Positions 1 to 5,603 of a stretch of DNA of 6,355 nucleotides are shown here, in pieces (within the stretch, counting starts at the first letter, position 1; each line of letters opens with the position of its first letter). The DNA comes from Alistipes sp. GTDB lineage: Bacteria > Bacteroidota > Bacteroidia > Bacteroidales > Rikenellaceae. The notes below the pieces were generated by a model. It saw only the letters and a program-made list of their open reading frames with translations, searched no databases and was not told the origin of the DNA. A program made the translations under genes and the position numbers. The DNA lies in the NCBI GenBank assembly GCA_017384185.1, contig JAFNUH010000116.1, positions 1 to 6,355 of the forward strand, written 5' to 3'.

Positions 1-488
1 GAGCTGGCGCAGTTGTTGTTACCCAGGGAGATGGCTTGATTTGCTCACGCTTGACTACAACGAGCAAGATAGATTGTCTGCATTATGTTCGTCGGTTGGG
101 GCCTACGCCTTATATCACAAAGGAGGAGTATTCGGCTCCTATGTATATGAATGGTAAGGAGGTCTTTAAGACGGCAGTGCTCTCGTCGTCACGAGATATT
201 AAGATGTTGCTGGATGAGGCAGGCTTGAAGCCCTCCGATATTAAATATTATGTACTGCATCAGGCAAATATGCGAATCATTGATGCTATTGCCAATTGGC
301 TAAAGTTGGATATGTCGCACTTCCCGACAAACGTAGAGCGTTGTGGTAACACCTCTTCGGCAAGTGTGCCCTTGCTGCTGGATGAGATGGCACGTGAGGG
401 TAAGTTACAGCGAGGTGACAAGATTTTGATGAGTGCTTTTGGTGCTGGATTTACTACGGGTGCTTGTATTTTAGAGTGGACAAAATAA
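1..488 (+). CDS. fabH: Beta-ketoacyl-ACP synthase III, C-terminal part (5' end outside window)
   Basis: This is the C-terminal portion of a KAS III condensing enzyme, which joins a short acyl-CoA primer to malonyl-ACP to start fatty-acid synthesis in the cytosol. The frame is open from base 3 and begins AGAVVVTQGDG, the usual strand before the second half of the thiolase fold. Two of the three catalytic residues are visible: His in LHQANMRIID (codon 258-260) and Asn in GNTSSAS (codon 348-350). They are 30 residues apart, the same spacing as His244 and Asn274 of E. coli FabH. The catalytic Cys lies upstream of the window. The C-terminal FGAGFTTGACILEW strand is normal and the stop is TAA. fabF follows after 16 bp, so the two are probably cotranscribed. 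A TTG at 36 could be read as a start but falls inside the conserved fold, so the gene is cut by the window edge and not short. A specialised KAS III paralogue with another primer preference cannot be excluded. Confidence 0.93.
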   Translation, partial: AGAVVVTQGDGLICSRLTTTSKIDCLHYVRRLGPTPYITKEEYSAPMYMNGKEVFKTAVLSSSRDIKMLLDEAGLKPSDIKYYVLHQANMRIIDAIANWLKLDMSHFPTNVERCGNTSSASVPLLLDEMAREGKLQRGDKILMSAFGAGFTTGACILEWTK

Positions 489-504
489 TAATGTACAAAA
501 TATA

Positions 505-1755
505 ATGGAACATAGAGTTGTTATTACGGGTATGGGTGTTATCACCCCCGTAGGAAATAATATTGACGACTTTTGGCGTAATCTTGTCGATGGATATTGT
601 GGCATTGACCACATCAAGGGTTTCGATGAGTACGAATTGCCAATCAGTGTAGCGGGTCAGGTGAAAGATTTTAACCCCGAGGAGTATGGTCTTGAGAAGG
701 GCGATGTTCGTCGTAGCGATCTTTACTGCCAATACGCTATGGCGGCAGCATATCAGGCGATGACGGATAGCGGCCTGGTGAGTGGCGAGAACGTTGCACC
801 CGAGCGATTGGGTGTTTATATCGGTTCTGGTATTGGTGGAATGAACACATTTGTTACGGAGACTATCAAACTTAAGGAGGAGGGTGTGCGCCGTATCTCG
901 CCGTTGTTTGTGCCTATGATGATTGGTAATATTGCATCGGGAAATGTTGCAATTAAGTATAATGCGCAGGGCGTCTGCTTGCCTGTCGTTACAGCTTGTG
1001 CTACGGGTACTCACGCTGTGGGTGAGGCTTTTCGTGCCATCAAACACGGCTATGCCGATGCTATCATTGCGGGTGGTGCCGAGGCTTCGATTCATCCTTT
1101 GTCTATCGGAGGTTTTGCCAATAGTAAGGCTTTGTCTCGCTCTGAGGACCCTAAAAATGCCTCTATTCCATTTAATATAAATCGTAGTGGCTTTGTTATG
1201 GGCGAGGGCGCTGGTGTGCTGATTCTTGAGTCGTTGGAGAGTGCTCAAAAGCGTGGTGCAAAGATTTATGCTGAGGTTGTAGGCTATGGTAATAGCTGTG
1301 ATGCTCATCACGTTACGGCACCAAGTCCTGATGGCGTGCCCGCATCACGAGCCATACGTCAGTCGCTCGATGAGGCTGGCTTCGATGCCGAGAAAGATCT
1401 GCTCTATATCAATGCGCACGGCACAAGCACACCGCTTAACGATAAGACCGAGACGGCTGCCATAAAGTTGGCTCTGGGTGAGGATGTAGCTCGCAAGGCG
1501 ATGATTAGCTCAACAAAGTCGATGACAGGTCATATGTTGGGCGCTACGGGTGCTGTTGAGTTGGTTGCGTCAGCATTGACCGTTGCAAATGGTGTTGTTG
1601 CCCCAACTATTGGACTCAACGAGCCTGATCCGGATTGCGATCTCGATTATGTTCCTAACGTCGCTCGTAAGGCAGATGTTACCATTGCCATCTCAAACTC
1701 TTTGGGTTTTGGTGGTCATAATGGATGCGTGGCGCTGCGTAAGTGGCAAGGATAA
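505..1755 (+). CDS. fabF: Beta-ketoacyl-ACP synthase II
   Basis: KAS II elongates acyl-ACP by decarboxylative condensation with malonyl-ACP, mainly for longer chains. The 416-residue product has the usual FabF length (about 410-415). It opens with RVVITGMGVITPVG. The catalytic triad is complete: Cys165 in VVTACATGTH, His305 in NAHGTSTPLND and His343 in MTGHMLGATGA. Lys338 and the C-terminal GFGGHN gate with Phe402 are also in place, so the protein should be active. The ATG at 505 puts the first strand at the normal distance from the N-terminus. The leader before it is AT-rich with no Shine-Dalgarno sequence, as is usual in Bacteroidota. The gene follows fabH by 16 bp and precedes fabG by 47 bp. 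The acpP gene that often sits before fabF in other bacteria is not here. The large reverse-strand reading frame beneath it has no recognisable protein features. Confidence 0.97.
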   Translation: MEHRVVITGMGVITPVGNNIDDFWRNLVDGYCGIDHIKGFDEYELPISVAGQVKDFNPEEYGLEKGDVRRSDLYCQYAMAAAYQAMTDSGLVSGENVAPERLGVYIGSGIGGMNTFVTETIKLKEEGVRRISPLFVPMMIGNIASGNVAIKYNAQGVCLPVVTACATGTHAVGEAFRAIKHGYADAIIAGGAEASIHPLSIGGFANSKALSRSEDPKNASIPFNINRSGFVMGEGAGVLILESLESAQKRGAKIYAEVVGYGNSCDAHHVTAPSPDGVPASRAIRQSLDEAGFDAEKDLLYINAHGTSTPLNDKTETAAIKLALGEDVARKAMISSTKSMTGHMLGATGAVELVASALTVANGVVAPTIGLNEPDPDCDLDYVPNVARKADVTIAISNSLGFGGHNGCVALRKWQG

Positions 1756-1766
1756 GAAATTTTCAC

Positions 1767-1774
1767 TATCTTTG
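1767..1774 (+). promoter_or_regulatory. Candidate Bacteroidota promoter -7 element before fabG
   Basis: The gap between fabF and fabG contains TATCTTTG, a perfect match to the Bacteroides -7 consensus TAnnTTTG. It would place a transcription start near 1780 and a leader of about 20-25 nt before the fabG ATG. A matching TTTG -33 box is not present at the expected distance, where the sequence is the end of fabF. The site may therefore be weak or rely on the -7 element alone. The motif is seen directly; activity is inferred. Confidence 0.5.
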
Positions 1775-1802
1775 TAATAGCGAAAACTTAAAACTTATAA
1801 AT

Positions 1803-2549
1803 ATGAAACTTTTGGAAGGTAAGGTGGCTCTTGTTACGGGTGCTGCCAGAGGTATCGGCAAGGCAATTGCATTGCGTTTTGCCGAGCAGGGTGCAAATAT
1901 AGCTTTTACCGATTTGGCAATCAACGAGGCAGCTGAGCAGACTCTTGCTGAGTTGGAGGTGTTTGGAGTCAAGGCTAAGGCTTATGCGTCGAATGCAGCA
2001 TCGTTCGAGGAGTCGCACGAGGTTGTAAAGCAGGTTGTCGAGGAGTTTGGTCGTATCGATGTGTTGGTAAACAATGCAGGTATTACAAAAGATGGTTTGA
2101 TGCTGCGTATGTCAGAGGCTCAGTGGGATGCAGTAATCAATGTCAACCTAAAGTCGGCATTTAACTTCATCCACGCCGTTACGCCTATTATGGCGAAGCA
2201 GCGAGGTGGCTCGATTATTAATATGTCATCTGTTGTTGGTGTGTCGGGTAATGCCGGTCAGTGCAACTACTCGGCGTCGAAGGCTGGTATGATTGGCTTG
2301 GCAAAGTCTATTGCTAAGGAGATGGGTCCTCGTGGTATTCGTGCTAACGCAATCGCTCCGGGCTTTATCATCACTGAGATGACTAACCAGCTTCCGCAGG
2401 AGGTGCGTGATGCGTGGAATCAGCAGATTCCTCTGCGTCGTGGTGGCACACCCGAGGATGTGGCAAATGTGGCTCTCTTTTTGGCGAGTGACCTCTCGTC
2501 ATACGTTAGCGGTCAGGTGATTCACTGCTGTGGTGCAATGAACTGCTAA
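1803..2549 (+). CDS. fabG: 3-oxoacyl-ACP reductase
   Basis: FabG reduces beta-ketoacyl-ACP to beta-hydroxyacyl-ACP with NADPH, the step after condensation by the upstream synthases. The 248-residue product is a classical short-chain dehydrogenase. It shows the cofactor loop TGAARGIG (residues 12-19), NNAG (90-93), catalytic Ser143 in MSSVVG, and Tyr156/Lys160 in YSASK. A PGFIITEMT segment follows at about 186-194. The start at 1803 gives MKLLEGKVALVTG, matching the family N-terminus. An in-frame GTG at 1743 would add 20 residues overlapping fabF that have no family counterpart, so it was not used. The C-terminus ends HCCGAMNC, richer in Cys than E. coli FabG but in the place of the usual GGM-type tail. 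A strong terminator follows 22 bp after the stop. SDR enzymes are broad, so the FabG role rests on the fabH-fabF context and overall similarity. Confidence 0.93.
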   Translation: MKLLEGKVALVTGAARGIGKAIALRFAEQGANIAFTDLAINEAAEQTLAELEVFGVKAKAYASNAASFEESHEVVKQVVEEFGRIDVLVNNAGITKDGLMLRMSEAQWDAVINVNLKSAFNFIHAVTPIMAKQRGGSIINMSSVVGVSGNAGQCNYSASKAGMIGLAKSIAKEMGPRGIRANAIAPGFIITEMTNQLPQEVRDAWNQQIPLRRGGTPEDVANVALFLASDLSSYVSGQVIHCCGAMNC

Positions 2550-2571
2550 AACATATACAAAAATTTATATT

Positions 2572-2613
2572 GAGGATGCTAACATTGTTTTGTTGGTATC
2601 CTCTTTTTCTTTT
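2572..2613 (+). terminator. Rho-independent terminator after fabG
   Basis: A 13-bp stem (2572-2584 with 2591-2603; arms GAGGATGCTAACA and TGTTGGTATCCTC, two G-T wobbles) encloses a 6-base loop TTGTTT. It is followed at once by a T-rich run, TTTTTCTTTT, at 2604-2613. This is a textbook intrinsic terminator for + strand transcription. It separates the fatty-acid block from pyrF. The opposite strand lacks an adjacent T run, so it is probably not bidirectional. Confidence 0.9.
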
Positions 2614-2693
2614 GTAATTATTGCTAATCTCATCGAAATTTATTAAATTAGCACTTTGAAAGAGAATATATAAATCAAAAATATTATAAAACT
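2614..2693 (+). promoter_or_regulatory. AT-rich leader presumed to hold the pyrF promoter
   Basis: Because a strong terminator lies just upstream, pyrF needs its own promoter somewhere in these 80 bases. I see no good TAnnTTTG element. The nearest candidates are TTCTTTTG at 2607-2614, one mismatch but overlapping the terminator tail, and GCACTTTG at 2651-2658, which keeps only the TTTG half and has no -33 box at a suitable distance. The bases before the ATG are A/T only for long stretches, with no Shine-Dalgarno sequence. The location is inferred from gene order, not from a convincing motif. Confidence 0.3.
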
Positions 2694-3395
2694 ATGAGCC
2701 AGAGAGATGTAATCATTGCGTGTGATTTCGACAGTGCTGAGACCACGCTCGCTTTCCTTGATAAATTTACCGACTGCAAGCCTTTCGTTAAGATTGGTAT
2801 GGAACTCTATTATGCCGCAGGCCCCTCTATCGTTAAGGAGATTAAGGCTCGTGGTCATAAGATTTTCCTCGACCTCAAGTTGCACGATATCCCCAATACG
2901 GTGAAGAAGTCAATGGCGGTTCTTTCAAAGATGGATGTCGATATGTGTAACCTGCACGCCGCTGGTACTATCGAGATGATGAAGGCTGCCTTGGAAGGTC
3001 TTACACGTGAGGATGGCACACGCCCCCTTCTTATTGCTGTGACGCAGCTCACATCGACAAGCGAGGAGCGTATGCAGAAGGATTTGTTGATTAACGCTAC
3101 AATTAATGAGACAATCGTTCACTATGCAAAGAATGCTCAGGTGGCAGGTCTTGACGGTGTGGTATGTTCTCCGTTGGAGGCTGGTATGGTTAAGGAGGCT
3201 TGTGGCGCAGGCTTTGTAACTGTTACACCGGGTGTCCGTTTTGCTGATGGTGAGGTTGGTGACCAGGTACGTGTTACTACTCCTGCACGAGCAAAGGAGA
3301 TTGGCACCGATTATATCGTTGTTGGTCGCCCCATTACGCAGGCTGCAGACCCCGTAGCAGCTTACAAGCGTTGTGTGGCTGAATTTGTAGAGTAA
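2694..3395 (+). CDS. pyrF: Orotidine 5'-phosphate decarboxylase
   Basis: PyrF decarboxylates OMP to UMP, the last step of de novo pyrimidine synthesis. The 233-residue TIM-barrel protein begins DVIIACDF, with Asp11 on the first strand, and has Lys33 in [10 protein letters not shown]. The catalytic Asp60-Lys62-Asp65 array appears as [13 protein letters not shown]. The phosphate-binding end is present as TPGVR (178-182) and IVVGRPIT with Arg212. Length and the [11 protein letters not shown] signature place it in the compact class-I group typified by Bacillus subtilis, rather than the longer (about 270-residue) type found in a number of other bacteria. All catalytic residues are intact. A glutaredoxin-like gene follows after 2 bp, which implies cotranscription and probable translational coupling. 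pyrE and pyrB lie downstream past a structured gap. Confidence 0.96.
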   Translation: MSQRDVIIACDFDSAETTLAFLDKFTDCKPFVKIGMELYYAAGPSIVKEIKARGHKIFLDLKLHDIPNTVKKSMAVLSKMDVDMCNLHAAGTIEMMKAALEGLTREDGTRPLLIAVTQLTSTSEERMQKDLLINATINETIVHYAKNAQVAGLDGVVCSPLEAGMVKEACGAGFVTVTPGVRFADGEVGDQVRVTTPARAKEIGTDYIVVGRPITQAADPVAAYKRCVAEFVE

Positions 3396-3397
3396 TT

Positions 3398-3658
3398 ATG
3401 AAAGACGTAAAACTTTTTTACCTTAAGAATTGTCCCTTCTGTAAGAAGGCGATTAGTTACATTGAGAGCCTGAAGGCTCAACACAAGGAGTTGGCGCAGG
3501 TAGAGATTGAGATGATTGAGGAGTCGGAGCAGAAAGAGTTAGCCGACAGTTTCGATTACTATTACGTGCCGACGTTCTACGTTGCAGGCGAGAAGGTGCA
3601 CGAGGGAGGTATATACCCCGAGGAGGTAGAAGAGATTTTACGCAAGGCTTTGGAATAA
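3398..3658 (+). CDS. Small glutaredoxin-like thiol-disulfide protein
   Basis: An 86-residue single-domain thioredoxin-fold protein. It has beta strand KLFYLK, the redox motif Cys12-Pro-Phe-Cys15 at the head of the first helix, and the expected cis-proline, Pro58, in YYVPTFYVAG. A GG pair (70-71) precedes the last helix, as in glutaredoxins and NrdH-type proteins. No signal peptide or membrane segment is visible, so it should be cytosolic. It would transfer electrons to a disulfide in an unknown partner. The ATG lies 2 bp after the pyrF stop, so expression is tied to pyrF. There is no nrd gene nearby to suggest a ribonucleotide reductase role. Whether it uses glutathione, another thiol or thioredoxin reductase cannot be told from sequence. 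The fold is secure; the partner and the link to pyrimidine synthesis are unknown. Confidence 0.85.
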   Translation: MKDVKLFYLKNCPFCKKAISYIESLKAQHKELAQVEIEMIEESEQKELADSFDYYYVPTFYVAGEKVHEGGIYPEEVEEILRKALE

Positions 3659-3678
3659 TAAATTAATCATAACCTTTG
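3649..3678 (+). promoter_or_regulatory. Possible promoter for the pyrE-pyrB-purT group
   Basis: TTTG at 3649-3652 (inside the last codons of the glutaredoxin gene) is followed after 18 bases by AACCTTTG at 3671-3678. This matches the Bacteroides -33 TTTG and -7 TAnnTTTG boxes with one mismatch and slightly short spacing. It would start transcription near 3683-3685, with a structured leader of about 160 nt before pyrE. The -7 box coincides with the 5' arm of the inverted repeat described next. The match could be chance in AT-rich DNA. Confidence 0.28.
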
Positions 3679-3808
3679 GTCTTGCAACACTTGGAGCGTT
3701 AGCGACCAAAGTCCCCTGCCTGAGGCGGGGGATTAGGGGGTGGGTCAGATTTGTAAATGCGGCTGGAAGCCGCAAGGTGAACCCAATAAGCAGAATGGCT
3801 AAAGGTTA
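3670..3808. other. Structured intergenic element of nested inverted repeats
   Basis: This 139-bp block between the glutaredoxin gene and pyrE is more G/C-rich than its flanks and is built almost wholly from inverted repeats. The outer arms TAACCTTTGGTC (3670-3681) and GGCTAAAGGTTA (3797-3808) pair over 12 bp with two wobbles. The 5' arm can instead pair locally, CTTTGGTC (3674-3681) with GACCAAAG (3704-3711), supported by an inner GCAAC/GTT(A)GC stem. Next come a 9-bp hairpin with a TGA loop (3712-3720 with 3724-3732) and a stem TGGGTCA/TG(A)ACCCA (3741-3747 with 3778-3785). That stem encloses a perfect 7-bp hairpin, TGCGGCT-GGA-AGCCGCA (3758-3774). No hairpin is followed by a T run, so it is not a terminator. 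No credible coding frame crosses it and no clear target-site duplication flanks it. Either a MITE/REP-like dispersed repeat or a pyrE leader RNA would fit. The pairings are seen; the role is not established. Confidence 0.6.
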
Positions 3809-3844
3809 GAGCGTAAAGATATATAAGCATAAAAAATATAAGTT

Positions 3845-4477
3845 ATGAAAAAGAGTATTGCAAAAGACCTGCTCTCTATTGGCGCTGTATTTTTGCGTCC
3901 TGAGCAGCCGTTTACTTGGGCAAGCGGTATTAAGAGCCCTATCTATTGCGACAACCGTTTGACACTCACCGCTCCCCGTGTGCGTGACAACGTTGAGAAG
4001 GGCTTGTCGGAGCTTGTTAAGGCTCACTTCCCCGAGTGCGAGGTGTTGATGGGTACCAGCACAGCAGGTATCGCTCACGCTGCAATCGTGGCAACAATTA
4101 TGGACCTGCCGATGGGTTATGTTCGTAGTGGTGCTAAGGACCACGGTCGTACAAACCAGATTGAGGGTAAGCTGGAGAAGGGTCAGAAGGTTGTCGTTGT
4201 AGAGGATTTGATCTCTACGGGCGGTAGCTGTATCGAGGTTGTAAATGTTTTGCGTGAGGCAGGTGCTGACGTGTTGGGCGTTGTTAGCATCTTTACTTAC
4301 GGCATGAAGAAGGGCTTGGATCGTATGGCTGAGGCTGAGGTTATCAACTACTCACTTTGCGACTTGGACGCTTTGGTAGAGGTTGCAGCCGAGGAGGGTT
4401 ACATCAAGCAGGAGGATTGCGCACGCATTATCGCTTTCCGCAACAACCCCTCAGACGAGAGCTGGATTAACAAATAA
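3845..4477 (+). CDS. pyrE: Orotate phosphoribosyltransferase
   Basis: PyrE joins orotate to PRPP to give OMP, the substrate of PyrF. The 210-residue product is of normal length. Its type I phosphoribosyltransferase signature [12 protein letters not shown] (117-128) supplies the acidic pair and the PRPP 5'-phosphate loop. The orotate and PRPP contact [12 protein letters not shown] (27-38) is present. The flexible catalytic loop reads [17 protein letters not shown] (92-108) and keeps Arg94, Lys98 and His100; the position of E. coli Lys100 is Ser, as is common outside the proteobacteria. The ATG at 3845 follows an A/T-only leader and gives the expected first helix. The gene sits 36 bp after the structured element and 11 bp before pyrB, so the two pyr genes are very likely one transcript. 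Confidence 0.96.
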   Translation: MKKSIAKDLLSIGAVFLRPEQPFTWASGIKSPIYCDNRLTLTAPRVRDNVEKGLSELVKAHFPECEVLMGTSTAGIAHAAIVATIMDLPMGYVRSGAKDHGRTNQIEGKLEKGQKVVVVEDLISTGGSCIEVVNVLREAGADVLGVVSIFTYGMKKGLDRMAEAEVINYSLCDLDALVEVAAEEGYIKQEDCARIIAFRNNPSDESWINK

Positions 4478-4488
4478 AAACTACGCTT

Positions 4489-5571
4489 ATGCGACACTTA
4501 ATTGATACGACAGATATTTCGGTTGCTGAGGTTGACCGCATAATCAACACTGCGCTCGATATTATCGACAACCGTGAGAAGTATAGCGAGGTGTGCAAAG
4601 GCAAGAAGCTCGCTACTCTCTTCTATGAGCCGAGTACACGTACTCGTTTGAGCTTTACTTCTGCAATGATGGAGCTTGGCGGTAATGTATTGGGATTCTC
4701 TGATGCTGCATCGTCGTCAGTAACAAAGGGTGAAACGGTAGCTGATACTGTTCGTGTTATCGGTTGCTTTGCCGACATCATCGCTATGCGTCACAGCAAG
4801 GAGGGTGCACCGCTGGTCGCTTCGCACTACTCTGAGGTGCCTATCATCAATGCCGGTGATGGTAGCCACGCCCACCCTACCCAGACTTTGACCGACCTCT
4901 TGACTATCCGTCGTGAGAAGGGTCGCCTGAATAATCTTACAATCGGCTTCTGTGGTGACTTGAAGTTTGGTCGTACGGTACACTCGCTCATTAAGGCACT
5001 TTCACGCTACGAGGGTATAAACGTTGTGCTTATTGCTCCCGAGGAGTTGCGTTTGCCATCGTATATCCGCCGTGAGGTGTGCGACAAGAATAATGTTCCC
5101 ACACGTGAGGTTACAACTATGGAGGAGGTTTTGCCCGAGTTGGATATTCTCTATATGACACGTGTGCAGAAGGAGCGTTTCTTGGACGAGGATGAGTTTG
5201 AGCGCCTGAAGGATAGCTTCATCCTTAACCCCGAGCGTATGAAGCTCGCTAAAGAGGATATGATTGTTCTGCACCCGCTGCCACGTGTAAACGAGATTAC
5301 GCAGGATGTGGATAACGACCCTCGTGCTGCATACTTCCGTCAGGTTGAGAATGGTAAGTTTGTGCGTATGGCGTTGATTTATACTCTGCTTGAGTGGGCT
5401 AAGGAGAGCAAGGAGACAACGCAGACACCACGTTTGGGTGATGAGCTTGTACGCAATGATTGGCGTTGTAGCAACCGTCAGTGTATCTCAAATATTGAGG
5501 ATGTAAATAAGTTGTTCCACGAGACAGCTGACGGTTATCGTTGTGCATATTGTGAGGCACGTGTAAAGTAA
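4489..5571 (+). CDS. pyrB: Aspartate carbamoyltransferase catalytic chain with a C-terminal PyrI-type zinc ribbon
   Basis: Residues 1-307 form a complete aspartate transcarbamoylase, which makes carbamoyl-aspartate in the committed pyrimidine step. The carbamoyl-phosphate loop STRTR is at 49-53, with Lys80 in KGETVADT, Arg101 in MRHSKEG and His129/Gln132 in HPTQTLTDL. Arg162 is in FGRTVHS, Arg225/Gln227 in TRVQKER, and Leu264-Pro265 in HPLPRVNE. The catalytic chain usually ends near residue 305-310, but this protein runs to 360. The tail resembles only the zinc domain of the regulatory chain PyrI: Cys327-x4-Cys332-x19-Cys352-x2-Cys355, including CIS after the second Cys, as in E. coli PyrI. 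The roughly 100-residue nucleotide-binding domain of PyrI is absent, and no pyrI follows; purT does. Full PyrB-PyrI fusions are known in other bacteria. Loss of CTP/ATP control with retention of the structural zinc contact is inference. The start follows pyrE by 11 bp. Confidence 0.95.
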   Translation: MRHLIDTTDISVAEVDRIINTALDIIDNREKYSEVCKGKKLATLFYEPSTRTRLSFTSAMMELGGNVLGFSDAASSSVTKGETVADTVRVIGCFADIIAMRHSKEGAPLVASHYSEVPIINAGDGSHAHPTQTLTDLLTIRREKGRLNNLTIGFCGDLKFGRTVHSLIKALSRYEGINVVLIAPEELRLPSYIRREVCDKNNVPTREVTTMEEVLPELDILYMTRVQKERFLDEDEFERLKDSFILNPERMKLAKEDMIVLHPLPRVNEITQDVDNDPRAAYFRQVENGKFVRMALIYTLLEWAKESKETTQTPRLGDELVRNDWRCSNRQCISNIEDVNKLFHETADGYRCAYCEARVK

Positions 5572-5603
5572 GTAAAAACAAATAATAAATAAGAAATCGA
5601 AAA

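Noticed and set aside
36..38. TTG as the start of the first gene
   Set aside because: The frame is open to the left edge and encodes conserved KAS III residues before this codon. The catalytic Cys must lie upstream, so the gene is cut by the window and does not begin here.
454..1311. A 285-codon open frame on the - strand under fabF
   Set aside because: It lies opposite an intact fabF with all catalytic residues. Its translation is low-complexity in character, rich in Thr, Asn, Ser and His, and shows no recognisable domain. It is a shadow of the coding strand.
1743..1802. Upstream GTG start for fabG adding 20 residues
   Set aside because: The extension overlaps the end of fabF and has no counterpart in FabG proteins. 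The ATG at 1803 gives the standard N-terminus and sits downstream of a likely promoter element.
2643..2885. Short - strand open frame across the pyrF start
   Set aside because: It overlaps the pyrF coding sequence and has no recognisable motif or promoter. The adjoining A/T-rich gap explains its open frame.
3712..3732. G/C-rich hairpin considered as a terminator for pyrF-grx
   Set aside because: It is followed by TTAGGGGG and has no T run on either strand next to the stem, so it lacks the second half of an intrinsic terminator.
3659..3844. tRNA, CRISPR array or attachment site in the long gap before pyrE
   Set aside because: There is no cloverleaf with acceptor and anticodon arms, no regularly spaced direct repeats, and no flanking integrase or tRNA end. 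Only the nested inverted repeats are present.
5415..5571. Extra C-terminal tail of PyrB considered as a read-through or assembly artefact
   Set aside because: The tail is in frame, uses the same codons as the rest of the gene, and carries a coherent four-cysteine motif that resembles PyrI. An accidental extension would not do this.
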